Shown: positions 18,057-27,289 of the stretch, in pieces
How positions within the stretch are numbered: position 1 is the first letter of the stretch
How the letters are laid out: each line of letters opens with the position of its first letter
DNA from: Pelagibacteraceae bacterium AG-337-G04
GTDB taxonomy: Bacteria > Pseudomonadota > Alphaproteobacteria > Pelagibacterales > Pelagibacteraceae
DNA: 64,000 bases
Reading direction: 5' to 3'
Assembly (NCBI GenBank): GCA_003282205.1
Contig: QBZW01000006.1
Span: 44,673-108,672 of the forward strand
Program-made: the position numbers and the translations under genes
The notes under the pieces: generated by a model
Seen by the model: only the letters and a program-made list of their open reading frames with translations
The model's database searches: none
What the model was told of the DNA's origin: nothing

Positions 18057-18857
18057 TTAATAATGTTTTGGCTCTTCTCTTTTAATACCAAGACCAAATT
18101 GCTCAGGAGCATCAGATTCTGGTGGTAAATTATCTCTTGAACCATCAGCTTCAGCTAAATTTTTCTGTAAAGCTGCACCTGGTTTATAGAACATATGTGC
18201 AAATTTAGACCAATATACACCGCCAAATAAAACTAAATTAGCAACAATAAATAAAACTAAGAATACAACATCATCCCATCTTCCTTGTAGATTTAATGAT
18301 TGAAGATAAGACCATATTAATCCAAATAAGGAAGAAGCAATCAGTGCTAAGACAAATAAATCAGCTTTAATAACTCTATACCAAGGTTGTGCTTCCGAAT
18401 AAACATCAACTCTTAGAAAAAACCAAAACCATGATCCACCTAGCACAGTTAATGCTGCACCTAAATGCCAAATTATTGGCCATGCAGATGGTGTAACTGA
18501 TCCAGGAGATGAGTAAAAAAATATCATTACAACTGAACCTACCCAAAAAAGTATTGTTCCATACATACCCATTACATGTGCCAGTCTTCTTTTTCCAGCT
18601 CCAAGCTCTGAGGTAGTTGCTATATCACTTGCTATTGTTTTTGATATTACTGAAATTCTCTCACCTGTTGTTAAATTTTTTGAGGCTGACAGTTTTGCTT
18701 TCTTTGCATTTTGAAAAAAATATTTAACATTTTTTTTGTGAACTATATCCATAACAGTTCCAACTAAAATTAATAAACCCATTAAAATCACAAAAGACTG
18801 CATTATTATTGGTGGAACGCTTCCTGCTAAAACTAAAAATGGGTTTGTTGAAATCAT
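18057..18857 (-). CDS. aprM: APS reductase membrane anchor
   Basis: 266 residues with about five hydrophobic helices (near residues 12-34, 87-112, 120-140, 163-185, 198-220) in the NarI/heterodisulfide-reductase-like cytochrome-b style, with His residues such as RRLAHVMGMYG and PIIWHLGAALTVLGG that could bind heme. It is the first gene of the aprM-aprB-aprA run. AprM is the membrane partner found with AprBA in sulfur-oxidising bacteria lacking QmoABC. Assignment rests on topology plus position. Confidence 0.85.
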   Translation of the reverse strand: MISTNPFLVLAGSVPPIIMQSFVILMGLLILVGTVMDIVHKKNVKYFFQNAKKAKLSASKNLTTGERISVISKTIASDIATTSELGAGKRRLAHVMGMYGTILFWVGSVVMIFFYSSPGSVTPSAWPIIWHLGAALTVLGGSWFWFFLRVDVYSEAQPWYRVIKADLFVLALIASSLFGLIWSYLQSLNLQGRWDDVVFLVLFIVANLVLFGGVYWSKFAHMFYKPGAALQKNLAEADGSRDNLPPESDAPEQFGLGIKREEPKHY

Positions 18858-18951
18858 TATGATTTGTCCTTCCGCATTAGATTTTTAGTACACTTATTTA
18901 GAGAGATCAACCGCGATATAATGACATTTCAACAGGACTTATAACTAAATA

Positions 18952-19353
18952 TTATTTGTTTTTTCTGACATAGTGTTGTTTAGATGCAATTACGCTTCTA
19001 ACACCACCTTGTGGGTTATCAACATCTCCCAATCTTCTAGGAATCAGATGGATATGACAATGATTAATTGATTGTCCCGCAGTTTTACCTGAATTTGATC
19101 CCACATTAAAACCTTTAATTGTATTATCTTTATCTTCTAATTTCTTTTTAAGTTGTTTTAAAAGAGAGTGGCAAGCTAATATTTCTTCCTTATTAAGTTC
19201 AAAATAATTTTCGACATGTCTCTTTGGAACAATTAAAATATGATATTTGGATACTGGATAACTATCGTAACTTGCAAAAGCTAACTTATTTTCTAATTCA
19301 AAATCATTGAAAGAAATGTTACAAAATAAGCAAGGGTTATTTGGATCTCTCAT
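18952..19353 (-). CDS. HIT family nucleotide-binding protein
   Basis: 133-residue histidine-triad hydrolase. N-terminal CLFCNIS zinc-type pair, KYHILIVPKRHVENYFEL, and the catalytic triad motif HCHIHLIPRR near residue 100. Acts on AMP-linked compounds (adenosine phosphoramidates, Ap4A or similar) in the cytoplasm. It overlaps the pabC-like gene by 4 bp and ends the pab run. Confidence 0.9.
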   Translation of the reverse strand: MRDPNNPCLFCNISFNDFELENKLAFASYDSYPVSKYHILIVPKRHVENYFELNKEEILACHSLLKQLKKKLEDKDNTIKGFNVGSNSGKTAGQSINHCHIHLIPRRLGDVDNPQGGVRSVIASKQHYVRKNK

Positions 19354-20126
19354 ATTAAATTTAAAATATATTTTTCTTTTTTAAATTCTTTTTCAAAAGT
19401 TCTGTTCATTAAGTAAAATACATTACTTTTTTTTCTCTTCCAGTGATTATCTAGAATATATTTTGCCGAAACTACACCTTTTCCAGATCCAATAAGCAAA
19501 ATTTCATCGAATTGATTTAGTTCTTTTAGATAAATATTTTTTTTTATTATTCTAAATTTTTTTTCATAAAATTTTAAATTAATCCCTTTGTAGTATTTAT
19601 TTTTTGGTGAGTAAATTTTGTTATTCTTTACAAATAACAAATTGGATGTTCCGGTCTCAAATATTTTATCTTTTACACATAATGCAACATCCTCTTTTGA
19701 AGTATTTATTTTTGAAAGATAATTAAGAATTTTTTTATATTTTAAATTTTTATATTGAGGCCTCACTCTTTCATAATCTACTAATTTAATGCCAAAATTT
19801 TGTTTATGTGTTACTTTATCTCTGAGAGATATTGATATAATTTTTTTATTTAAAGCAATCCTTAGCAAATGATTATAGAATTTTTTTTTATCTATATTTT
19901 CATATATCAAACTTAAAATCTTACTTCTTATATCTTTTTCATAGATTTTGTAGGCTTTTAACGATTTTAATAAATTATCAATGTGTGATTTAAAAAAAAG
20001 AATTTTTTGTGGCTTATTATAAAGCCACATTGTTGTAAAAACTCCATCCTTATTCCAAAGGTCATCATATTTAATTTCTTTTAAGTTTTTAAGTTGATAG
20101 GATTTTTTTAATAAGTATTTTACCAT
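19350..20126 (-). CDS. pabC: Class IV aminotransferase, probable aminodeoxychorismate lyase
   Basis: 258 residues, PLP fold-type IV. Recognisable segments: SHIDNLLKSLKAYKI, the catalytic Lys in RPQYKNLKYKK, FETGTSNLLFVKNNKIYSPK, and a C-terminal EILLIGSGKGVVSA. It would convert aminodeoxychorismate to p-aminobenzoate and pyruvate for folate synthesis. It overlaps pabA by 38 bp in another frame and the HIT gene by 4 bp. Diverged and lysine-rich; branched-chain or D-amino acid transaminase is the alternative but the pabAB context decides. Confidence 0.82.
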   Translation of the reverse strand: MVKYLLKKSYQLKNLKEIKYDDLWNKDGVFTTMWLYNKPQKILFFKSHIDNLLKSLKAYKIYEKDIRSKILSLIYENIDKKKFYNHLLRIALNKKIISISLRDKVTHKQNFGIKLVDYERVRPQYKNLKYKKILNYLSKINTSKEDVALCVKDKIFETGTSNLLFVKNNKIYSPKNKYYKGINLKFYEKKFRIIKKNIYLKELNQFDEILLIGSGKGVVSAKYILDNHWKRKKSNVFYLMNRTFEKEFKKEKYILNLI

Positions 20127-20646
20127 TGTTTGTTAAAAAAGATTCTGGATGAAACTGAAAACCATATACATCATCTTTAGAGTTTTCGAAACCCATAGCA
20201 ATATTAGTCTTTATGCATCTAAATGTGATAATAAAGTTTTTTTTATTAAAGGGTTCTTTTAACTTAAGTGAGTGATATCTTCCAACTTTAAATTTTGTAT
20301 TTTTTTTAAACACTGAATTATCATTTATTACTTTAACTATTGATTGAAAACCATGGTAAATTCTATTTTGCTGAATTATTTCTCCTTTTTCACAGTGCAA
20401 GATCAATTGATAACCTAGACAAATACCAATAATTTTTTTTGTTCCTTTGAACTTATTATAAATTTTTATAGATTTTGGATAATCTTTTGGTGAACCAGGT
20501 CCAGGTGAAAAAACTATTGTTTTACATTTGTCTAATATTTTATCATTTATATCAAAGTAATTTGAGCAATATACTTCGTCAAATTCAGAAAATTGATGAA
20601 CTACATTCCAAGTAAATGAGTCTTGATGATCAATTATATAAATCAT
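20089..20646 (-). CDS. pabA: Aminodeoxychorismate/anthranilate synthase glutamine amidotransferase subunit
   Basis: 185-residue class I glutamine amidotransferase. FSPGPGSPKDYP, catalytic Cys in GICLGYQLI and the C-terminal FQFHPESF with catalytic His and Glu are all present. Supplies ammonia to PabB. 4-bp overlap with pabB, 38-bp overlap with pabC. No trpE-like gene beyond pabB is present here, so the folate role is favoured. Confidence 0.92.
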   Translation of the reverse strand: MIYIIDHQDSFTWNVVHQFSEFDEVYCSNYFDINDKILDKCKTIVFSPGPGSPKDYPKSIKIYNKFKGTKKIIGICLGYQLILHCEKGEIIQQNRIYHGFQSIVKVINDNSVFKKNTKFKVGRYHSLKLKEPFNKKNFIITFRCIKTNIAMGFENSKDDVYGFQFHPESFLTNNGKILIKKILST

Positions 20647-21857
20647 TTAAATAATTCCAAAAGTGATTTTGCCTTAATAAAATTTTCATTAAATTCTTTT
20701 TTTGAATTGCTATCCAACACAACTCCAGAAGCTGCAGATATTTCTGATTGATTTTTAAAGTTTAAAATTGATCTGATAATAATATTAAACCTCATATTTT
20801 CATTAAATTTTATATACCCAAAGCTTCCAGTAAAAATATTTCTATCCTCCTTTTCTTGGGAATTAAGCAATTCTAATGTTCTTATTTTAGGACAACCAAT
20901 CACTGATCCACCAGGCATCATTGACTTTATTATTTCTAATACTGATGTTTTTTGTTTTAATTTTCCAATAATACTAGTTACGTAATGATAAAGATGTTTA
21001 TATTCTTCTACATATTTTTGTTTTTTAATTTTTACAGTACCAGGTCTGCATATTCTAGATAAATCATTTCTCTCGAGATCCACAATCATATTATGTTCTT
21101 TGGTTTCTTTGTTATTATTTCTAAAAAATTTAAGAGCTTTTAATTTTGTTGTTTGTTTATTTTTTTTTAAAGTTCCAGCAATTGGTTTTGTAATAATATT
21201 ATTGCCTAATCTTTCGATTAAAGTCTCAGGTGAGCAACTTACTATTGAATAATCTCTATCTCTAATCATAAATGACTCTGGTGATGAATTAATTTTCATA
21301 AGTTTCCAAAAGAAATTAACTGAATTAATTGATGATTTATTCTTATATTTTGTGCATATTTTTATTTGATAAGTTTGACCTTCTCTAATTTTTCTGGAAA
21401 ATGTATCAAATATTTTTTGATATTTATCAAAGTTTATATTAAGCTTAAATGCGCTTAGAATTTTAGTTTTTTGAAAAACTTCATTGAATTCTGCTCTTTT
21501 TAAATTTGATTGAACTGTAATTTTTTTTCTTATTTTGACTAAAGTTTCCGGCTTATAAAAAATACCTTTATGAAAGTTCATTTTTTTTTGGTTTTTTATA
21601 TGTAAATTTAAAAGATTACATAAAATTTCATAACCAAAAAATCCCACATAAAGGTCAGTTTCTTTCCTATATTTCTTTGAAGAAAAGCTATTTAAAAATT
21701 TTTTAATATTATTTTTGTTGAGAGTTATCCTTTTTGAAAAATCTGTATAAATATTATAACCTCCCTCAACTTTGTAAATAATAAGAGGCTTATTAGATTG
21801 GTAAAGTTGTTCTAAATATTTATTAAACTTAAATTTATGCTGCCTGAACTCGCTCAA
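20643..21857 (-). CDS. pabB: Aminodeoxychorismate synthase component I
   Basis: 404-residue chorismate-binding enzyme. The C-terminal catalytic domain shows GQTYQIKICTKYKN, SFMIRDRDYSIVSCSPETLIER, ITKPIAGT, HNMIVDLERNDLSR, MMPGGSVIGCPKIRTLELL and FTGSFGYI, ending in ISAASGVVLDSNSKKEFNENF. N-terminal domain is short and diverged. Converts chorismate plus ammonia to aminodeoxychorismate. The start lies inside the end of the MFS gene (23-bp overlap), so translation is coupled. Confidence 0.9.
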   Translation of the reverse strand: MSEFRQHKFKFNKYLEQLYQSNKPLIIYKVEGGYNIYTDFSKRITLNKNNIKKFLNSFSSKKYRKETDLYVGFFGYEILCNLLNLHIKNQKKMNFHKGIFYKPETLVKIRKKITVQSNLKRAEFNEVFQKTKILSAFKLNINFDKYQKIFDTFSRKIREGQTYQIKICTKYKNKSSINSVNFFWKLMKINSSPESFMIRDRDYSIVSCSPETLIERLGNNIITKPIAGTLKKNKQTTKLKALKFFRNNNKETKEHNMIVDLERNDLSRICRPGTVKIKKQKYVEEYKHLYHYVTSIIGKLKQKTSVLEIIKSMMPGGSVIGCPKIRTLELLNSQEKEDRNIFTGSFGYIKFNENMRFNIIIRSILNFKNQSEISAASGVVLDSNSKKEFNENFIKAKSLLELFK

Positions 21858-23058
21858 TTGTTTTCTCTTTTATCGGTAAGTGTATCACACCAGCAAAAAT
21901 AGATAATGCGATAGATGCGTACCAAGCATAATCAAAGTTACCATGCATTTCATAAAAAACTCCGCCAAGGTAGGCTCCAAGAAAGGACCCAACTTGATGA
22001 CTTACAAAAACTATTCCGTATAAAAGACCTATATGTTTTGTTCCAAAAATATGCCCAACAATTCCGTTGGTTGGGGGCACAGTAGAAAGCCATAATAGAC
22101 CAAATGTCACTCCAAAGACTACACAGTTAAACACACTTGGTGGTAAAAAAATGAAATAAATTAATGACACACCTCTTAAAAGATAAATTGCACTCAAAAT
22201 TTTTTTTTTACTATACCTCGTTGCTAAATAACCAGACCCGATTGTTCCGATCATATTAAATACACCTACTAAAGCCAATATCATTGCAGCTGTCCAATCG
22301 GGTAGCCCTCTATCCATCATGTATGTTGGAATATGAGTTGCTACTAACGCGATATGCCATCCACAAACAAAGAAACCAAGAGTTAAAAAAATAAAACTCT
22401 TATTTCCAAAAGCCTCTTTCAAAGCATCTGAGGCTGTTTGATTGTCATCTATACTACTACTACCCATAGGGATCTTAGGAGTGCTAACAAATAAAGCAAC
22501 AATTAACCCAGCTCCTAAAAGGAGACAAAAGTATAAAATGGTTATTTCCCAACCCATTTCAATCAAGGAATATCTAACTAAAAGAGGTGAAACAAAAAAA
22601 CCGAAAGAACCTGCACAAGTGACAATGCCTGTAGCGATTGTTCTATTAGATGCGGGAAAATGTTTAGCAACTACAGATACTGGGATACTTATTGCAGTCC
22701 CTCCTAAACCGATACCTATTAAAATACCAATTGTAAGAGTGAATAAGTGTCCAGTATTTAGTCCTGAATAAAAAAGCAGAAGCCCTGCTAAAAAAAAACA
22801 AAAACCTAGAAAAATTGCAGTTGCACCTCCATACTTATCAGTAATAAATCCAAAGACAGGACTAAAGATACCCCACATTAATAGTTGCAAACCTATTACA
22901 AAACCAAAATGTGAAATAGAAATGTTTAGATCAGAATTAAAATCAAAAAAGAATAAGCCAAATGTTTGTCTTATTCCCATTGCAAAGATAACTGTTAACG
23001 AAGCTGCAATAAGGGTTATTAATGCTTTTTTACTAGTGAAAAATTTTTCTTTGCTCAT
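21835..23058 (-). CDS. MFS transporter (oxalate/formate antiporter or monocarboxylate-like)
   Basis: 407 residues with 12 predicted membrane helices in two halves. The FGFITDKYGGATAIFLG loop between helices 2 and 3 is the MFS signature, and GSGYLATRYSKKKIL its counterpart in the second half. GIRQTFGLFFFDFNSDLN in helix 1 is typical of the monocarboxylate/OxlT subgroup. Substrate not determinable. Overlaps pabB by 23 bp and the PLP lyase by 4 bp. Confidence 0.87.
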   Translation of the reverse strand: MSKEKFFTSKKALITLIAASLTVIFAMGIRQTFGLFFFDFNSDLNISISHFGFVIGLQLLMWGIFSPVFGFITDKYGGATAIFLGFCFFLAGLLLFYSGLNTGHLFTLTIGILIGIGLGGTAISIPVSVVAKHFPASNRTIATGIVTCAGSFGFFVSPLLVRYSLIEMGWEITILYFCLLLGAGLIVALFVSTPKIPMGSSSIDDNQTASDALKEAFGNKSFIFLTLGFFVCGWHIALVATHIPTYMMDRGLPDWTAAMILALVGVFNMIGTIGSGYLATRYSKKKILSAIYLLRGVSLIYFIFLPPSVFNCVVFGVTFGLLWLSTVPPTNGIVGHIFGTKHIGLLYGIVFVSHQVGSFLGAYLGGVFYEMHGNFDYAWYASIALSIFAGVIHLPIKEKTIERVQAA

Positions 23059-24230
23059 TTAACAAACATAAGGCTTTTTCTTATATCTGCAATTAAATCT
23101 TTTGGGTCTTCTAGTCCTATGTGCAATCTTACTAAGTGCTCATTTTTATCTAAATTTAAGTATTTCCTATCACCCATCTCAATATCACTTTGTAGCAATG
23201 CTAAACTTTCAAAGCCACCCCAACTATAACCATGACCAAATAATTTTAAAGAATTAACAAATTTCAATACTGATTTTCTGCTTTTAGATTTTATAATTAA
23301 TCCCATAAGACCTGATGAGCCAGAGTAGTATTTTTTCCACATTCTAAAATTGAAAGAGTTTTTTTTATAAGGATACAAAAGTTTTACTTTTTTACTTTTA
23401 GAAAGAAATTTACAAACCTCTCTAGCATTAGACTCGTGTTTATCTAGTCTAATATCTAATGTTCTTAAGCCTCTTATTATTAAATAAGCATCATCAGGAC
23501 CCAATCTTAAACCCAAAATTTCGTCTGCTTTCTTAACATATTTATATACTTTTTTGTTAACAGCTAAGCTTCCACCCATCACGTCGGAATGTCCTGAATA
23601 ATATTTTGTTGCTGATACTATAGACATATCAAAACCTAATTTTATAGGCTTAAGAAAATATGGTGTTGCCCAGGTATTGTCTAAAGCCGTAAATATTTTA
23701 TTTTTTTTTGCAATAGAAATTATTTTTTTTAAATCTTGAAATTCAAAAGTATTACTTCCAGGGCACTCAACATAAATTAATTTAGTTTTATTTGTTATAC
23801 TTTTTTCTAAAGATTTTAAATCATGTGGGTTATAAAATTTTGTTTTAATTCCAAATTCCTTAAGATAATTTTCACTTAAGTTTCTAGTAGGGTTGTAAAG
23901 AGGATCTGAAATTATAATCTCATCTCCTGGTCTTGTTACACTAAAAATTGACAGGAATACAGATCCAAATCCAGTTGGAGTTAAAAATACATTGTATGAC
24001 TCTTCCATTTTAGTTAGAATTTTTTGTAATATAAAAGTAGTAGAGGTACCCTTTCTACCGTAATCGAAGTGCCCACCTAATGGTTTTTTTAGAGCCAATC
24101 TTTGCATTTTTCTTAAATCTTGCATTGACTTAAAAATAATTGTGGATGCCCTTACAACTGGTGGATTTACTGAATGGTTATGAAAATCTTTAGCTGTATG
24201 CTTTAAAAAAGTTTTAAAGGAATAATCCAT
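23055..24230 (-). CDS. metC: Cys/Met metabolism PLP enzyme, cystathionine beta-lyase-like
   Basis: 391 residues from the chosen start at 24230; the open frame extends 32 codons upstream, but that stretch reads as hydrophobic non-homologous sequence, whereas MDYSFKTFLKHTAKDFHNHSVNPPVVRASTI is the normal family N-terminus. Family motifs: GGHFDYGRKGTSTTFILQ, TPTGFGSVFLSIFSV, YVECPGSNTFEF, ALDNTWATPYFLKP and the PLP lysine in SIVSATKYYSGHSDVMGG. Likely splits cystathionine to homocysteine. First gene of the run continuing with the MFS and pab genes. Other family activities such as methionine gamma-lyase remain possible. Confidence 0.85.
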   Translation of the reverse strand: MDYSFKTFLKHTAKDFHNHSVNPPVVRASTIIFKSMQDLRKMQRLALKKPLGGHFDYGRKGTSTTFILQKILTKMEESYNVFLTPTGFGSVFLSIFSVTRPGDEIIISDPLYNPTRNLSENYLKEFGIKTKFYNPHDLKSLEKSITNKTKLIYVECPGSNTFEFQDLKKIISIAKKNKIFTALDNTWATPYFLKPIKLGFDMSIVSATKYYSGHSDVMGGSLAVNKKVYKYVKKADEILGLRLGPDDAYLIIRGLRTLDIRLDKHESNAREVCKFLSKSKKVKLLYPYKKNSFNFRMWKKYYSGSSGLMGLIIKSKSRKSVLKFVNSLKLFGHGYSWGGFESLALLQSDIEMGDRKYLNLDKNEHLVRLHIGLEDPKDLIADIRKSLMFVK

Positions 24231-24305
24231 AAAAAATTTGATATGTAGTTGGGACAATGCTATATCCACCAAATAAGTCAATAAAATAGTAAAACTAAGG
24301 AGATT

Positions 24306-24389
24306 ATGGGATATCCAAAAAAACACAGAGGCCGTAGAAAAATGGGCTCAAAAAAGAGAAGAGCCAGAAAAAAAAATAAGAAAAAGTAA
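24306..24389 (+). CDS. Tiny highly basic protein (27 residues)
   Basis: ATG at 24306 to TAA at 24389, preceded by a strong AAGGAG at 24297-24302. The product has 10 Lys and 6 Arg in 27 residues and a patterned core (PKKHRGRRKMGSKKRRARKK). It starts 75 bp from the divergent metC-like start and is followed after 15 bp by a membrane-protein gene. Its composition and size resemble the smallest ribosome-bound proteins (bTHX, AURKAIP1/COX24-type); that is inference. The good ribosome site and the clean use of a 174-bp gap make it likely real. Confidence 0.62.
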   Translation: MGYPKKHRGRRKMGSKKRRARKKNKKK

Positions 24390-24404
24390 TTTAAATTTCA
24401 AATA

Positions 24405-25067
24405 ATGTCTAACAGGCTAAGATTTATATCACTGGCTTGTTTTATCCTGCCAGTTTTTACAGTTATAATCTCATACTTAATATCAATAAAACTCAATTTA
24501 GTGGCCACGTGTATTCCAAATTTTGAGGGATGTACTTCGATCTCAAGAGCTGGACGATATGAACCTGTAAAATTCTTTTTTAAACCAATGATGTATTTTT
24601 ACGCAATATTTATATTTCTTTTTTGGAATATTTTTTTAAAAAAGATTAATAATAATAAAATTGATACTAAAAACTTAGTTATATTAACCTACATAACGGT
24701 CATTTTTTTATGTTTATACATAACCTTTTTAGGTGAAAGTAGAGTTTACTCTTTTTTTAAAAGAATTGGCATTTATTTCTATATTCTTTCAATTGTATTA
24801 CTTCAGTTTTCCTCAAATAGAATATTAATTAATAATGAAAAGAAACTTTCAAAATTTTATAATTATAAAATAGTTCATCTCAATAACTACTTATCAAGAT
24901 TTCTGGTTATTTCTGGTTTAATTTTGCTTCCAATATTAATTATTAAAATTGAGGATTTTCCAGAAATTAAAAACATAATTTCCTGGAACTATTTTTTATT
25001 AATACAATTATTTTTTTTATTTTATTTTTTTTCTCAAAAAAAATTAATTAATCCAACCACCCCCTAA
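24405..25067 (+). CDS. Multi-pass membrane protein, possibly Frag1/DRAM/Sfk1-like
   Basis: 220 residues with six predicted membrane helices. After helix 1 comes an extracytoplasmic loop with two cysteines and [12 protein letters not shown], which resembles the loop of Frag1/DRAM/Sfk1-type proteins (S-x-x-G-x-x-P pattern). A Tyr/Phe-rich middle ([17 protein letters not shown]) also fits. Function in that family is poorly defined. Convergent with mnmA and overlapping it by 24 bp. Preceded by the tiny basic gene. Confidence 0.68.
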   Translation: MSNRLRFISLACFILPVFTVIISYLISIKLNLVATCIPNFEGCTSISRAGRYEPVKFFFKPMMYFYAIFIFLFWNIFLKKINNNKIDTKNLVILTYITVIFLCLYITFLGESRVYSFFKRIGIYFYILSIVLLQFSSNRILINNEKKLSKFYNYKIVHLNNYLSRFLVISGLILLPILIIKIEDFPEIKNIISWNYFLLIQLFFLFYFFSQKKLINPTTP

Positions 25068-26159
25068 ACATCTTTCTCCATTTTCATCGCTTTTATAAAA
25101 AACGCATGCTTGTCCAGGAGATATGCCATATTCGGGATTGTCTAAAATAACACTGGCGCTTTCAGTGTTTATTAAATTAACTTTTGCATCTAAAAGTTTG
25201 CCAGTTGATCTTACTTTAACTTTAATTTTTTCAGAAAACATACTTTCATTTTCTAATATATTTAGTCTGTGTAAATTAATTTTATTTTTTGCTAAGTATT
25301 TTTTTTCTCCAACTACTATTTCGTTTCTATCTGGATCAATATTTAATACATATAATGGTTCTTTATTTGCTATTTTAATTCCTTTTCTTTGCCCAATTGT
25401 AAAATTTATTATTCCATCATGAACTCCCAAAACTTTACCATCTAAGTCTTTGATATTTCCCTTTTTAAAAGAGTCAGGTTTAAATTTTTCAATTACTGAA
25501 GCATAATCACCGTTAGGAACGAAGCATATATCTTGGCTATCAGGTTTATCTGCAACGTTTAAATCTAATTTTTTTGCAATTTCTCTTGTTTTAACTTTTA
25601 ACATTCCACCTAATGGGAATCTTAAAAAATTTAGTTGTTCTCTTTTGGTATTAAATAAAAAATAACTTTGATCTCTATTGGCATCTAAAGCTCTGTACAT
25701 ATTTGTTTGATTATTTTTTGTTAAACTTTTTACATAATGTCCTGTAATGAGTGCATCAGCACTTAAATCTTTAGAAAAATCAAATAAATCTTTAAATTTT
25801 ACAGTTTGGTTGCATTGAACACATGGAATTGGTGTTTCGCCTTTCAAATAACTTTCCACAAAGTTATCTATTACTCCTTGTTTAAACTTATCTTGATAAT
25901 AAAGTATTTTATGTTCTATATCTAATTTGTGTGCAACTCTTTTCGCATCCATTATATCCTGACCGGAACAACATTGCTTAGATGCTGCTACTTCTTTACC
26001 ATCATCATACAATTTTAAAGTAACTCCAATAACATTATAGCCTTCTTTTTTCATAATACCTGCTACAGTAGATGAGTCGACGCCACCAGACATCGCAACG
26101 ACTACTGTTGTGTCGGATGGTTTTTTTAATAATCCTATTGAGTTAGTTTCTAAATTCAT
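25044..26159 (-). CDS. mnmA: tRNA-specific 2-thiouridylase
   Basis: 371 residues. PP-loop SGGVDSS near residue 25, the catalytic Cys in TPIPCVQCN and the persulfide-accepting Cys in [29 protein letters not shown], and the C-terminal [13 protein letters not shown]. It installs the 2-thio group on U34 of Lys, Glu and Gln tRNAs using sulfur passed from IscS. The 3' end overlaps the convergent membrane gene. Confidence 0.95.
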   Translation of the reverse strand: MNLETNSIGLLKKPSDTTVVVAMSGGVDSSTVAGIMKKEGYNVIGVTLKLYDDGKEVAASKQCCSGQDIMDAKRVAHKLDIEHKILYYQDKFKQGVIDNFVESYLKGETPIPCVQCNQTVKFKDLFDFSKDLSADALITGHYVKSLTKNNQTNMYRALDANRDQSYFLFNTKREQLNFLRFPLGGMLKVKTREIAKKLDLNVADKPDSQDICFVPNGDYASVIEKFKPDSFKKGNIKDLDGKVLGVHDGIINFTIGQRKGIKIANKEPLYVLNIDPDRNEIVVGEKKYLAKNKINLHRLNILENESMFSEKIKVKVRSTGKLLDAKVNLINTESASVILDNPEYGISPGQACVFYKSDENGERCLGGGWIN

Positions 26160-26200
26160 TTGATGGTATTTATACTTATTTCTATTATAAGTTAAATTAA

Positions 26201-26377
26201 ATGATTTTAGATTTTGAGCCAGGTGACAAAGTTATTAATCCAGCTAATAAAAGTTGGGGTATTGGTCAAGTTCAGTCAATTATTAATGACAAAGTAACTG
26301 TTAATTTCCAAAATGTTGGAAAAAAAGTAATAAATGCAAACAATATTGAACTTGAAAGAATTGATAATAATGGATGA
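26201..26377 (+). CDS. DUF3553-family small protein
   Basis: 58 residues: [24 protein letters not shown] followed by [13 protein letters not shown] and a short tail. This matches the small beta-barrel family DUF3553, which also occurs as a C-terminal domain in UvrD/CarD-like proteins and often sits beside cysQ or DNA-repair genes in alphaproteobacteria. Function unknown. Its end overlaps the cysQ start by 8 bp, supporting the start chosen for cysQ. Confidence 0.82.
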   Translation: MILDFEPGDKVINPANKSWGIGQVQSIINDKVTVNFQNVGKKVINANNIELERIDNNG

Positions 26378-27143
26378 AAGTAAAATAAAAAGTGTTATCG
26401 AAGATTTAATTGGTCCTTTTTTAATGGCTGGCGAATTGTGTATCAAACTAAGAGAGAAAGGTTTGAATAAAGAGATTAAATCTGACAATACCCCTGTAAG
26501 CAATGGTGATCTTGAGGTAAATAAAATTATCACAACAAAATTGCTAGAGTTGACTCCAGATATACCCATTGTTTCAGAGGAATCTTCACACAATAAATCT
26601 AATAATAATTTAAAAAACTTCTGGCTAGTTGATCCAATTGATGGAACATATGACTATATAAATGATGGTGAGGAATTCACAATTAATGCTGGATTAATAT
26701 TAAATGGAAAAGCTATTGCCGGTTTAATAAATGTGCCTGCAAAAAAAAGGATGTTTTATAGTTATGGAAAAGATCAATCATATGAATTTACTTCAAACAA
26801 AACTATAAAATTAGATTGCAGGAAAATCACTCCTAAAGGTTCAATAAAAGTAGTTTCATATTCAAATAAACTAAAACCTGAAATTGAAAAAATTCATAAG
26901 GATTTAGGAGTAACAGAATACATTAGAATGAAAAGCTCTCTTAAATTTTGTGTAATAGCAACCGGAGAATTTGATGGATACGTCGCAGAACCAAGGGCTT
27001 GCGAATGGGATATAGCTGCTGGACATGCTATACTTGAAAACGCAGGTGGAATAGTAACAGATTTTAATGGTAATGAAATTTTGTATGGCAAAAAAGATTT
27101 TAAAAATCCAAGTATAATTTTAAAAAGAAGTTATAATTTATAA
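26370..27143 (+). CDS. cysQ: 3'(2'),5'-bisphosphate nucleotidase
   Basis: 257 residues from the Met before [12 protein letters not shown]. The frame is open 12 codons further upstream, but that would place the start deep inside the DUF3553 gene. The inositol-phosphatase family metal sites are clear: VSEESSH, the WLVDPIDGTYDY motif and CEWDIAAGHAILENAGG. Hydrolyses PAP/PAPS, controlling sulfate activation products. Overlaps genes on both sides. Confidence 0.92.
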   Translation: MDESKIKSVIEDLIGPFLMAGELCIKLREKGLNKEIKSDNTPVSNGDLEVNKIITTKLLELTPDIPIVSEESSHNKSNNNLKNFWLVDPIDGTYDYINDGEEFTINAGLILNGKAIAGLINVPAKKRMFYSYGKDQSYEFTSNKTIKLDCRKITPKGSIKVVSYSNKLKPEIEKIHKDLGVTEYIRMKSSLKFCVIATGEFDGYVAEPRACEWDIAAGHAILENAGGIVTDFNGNEILYGKKDFKNPSIILKRSYNL

Positions 27144-27289
27144 TGAGTGAACAATTTAGAATAATTTTAATTATTATTGTATCTGTATCAATATTTGGTT
27201 TAATTATATTTGTGATGGTTAAAAACTATATAAGAAATAAAATTCAATACTATTTAGAAGAAAAAAATAAAAAAATTAAAGAAGATTAA
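27143..27289 (+). CDS. Small single-TM protein downstream of cysQ
   Basis: 48 codons; the ATG shares its A with the cysQ stop codon (TAATG). One N-terminal membrane helix (IILIIIVSVSIFGLIIFVMV) and a Lys/Glu-rich C-terminal tail. The stop-start overlap argues that it is expressed. The 3' end overlaps the convergent recX by 14 bp. Function unknown. Confidence 0.55.
   Translation: MSEQFRIILIIIVSVSIFGLIIFVMVKNYIRNKIQYYLEEKNKKIKED

Noticed and set aside
19350..20126. Later start for pabC to remove the 38-bp overlap with pabA
   Set aside because: The next Met is inside the conserved N-terminal fold (TTMWLYNKP), so the overlapping start is more likely.
24231..24326. N-terminal 32-codon extension of the metC-like gene
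   Set aside because: It reads as non-homologous hydrophobic sequence and would put the start beside the divergent tiny gene's ribosome site; the internal Met gives the normal family N-terminus.
26334..26369. Upstream start for cysQ
   Set aside because: It would overlap the DUF3553 gene by 44 bp, while the Met at 26370 gives the usual length and an 8-bp overlap.
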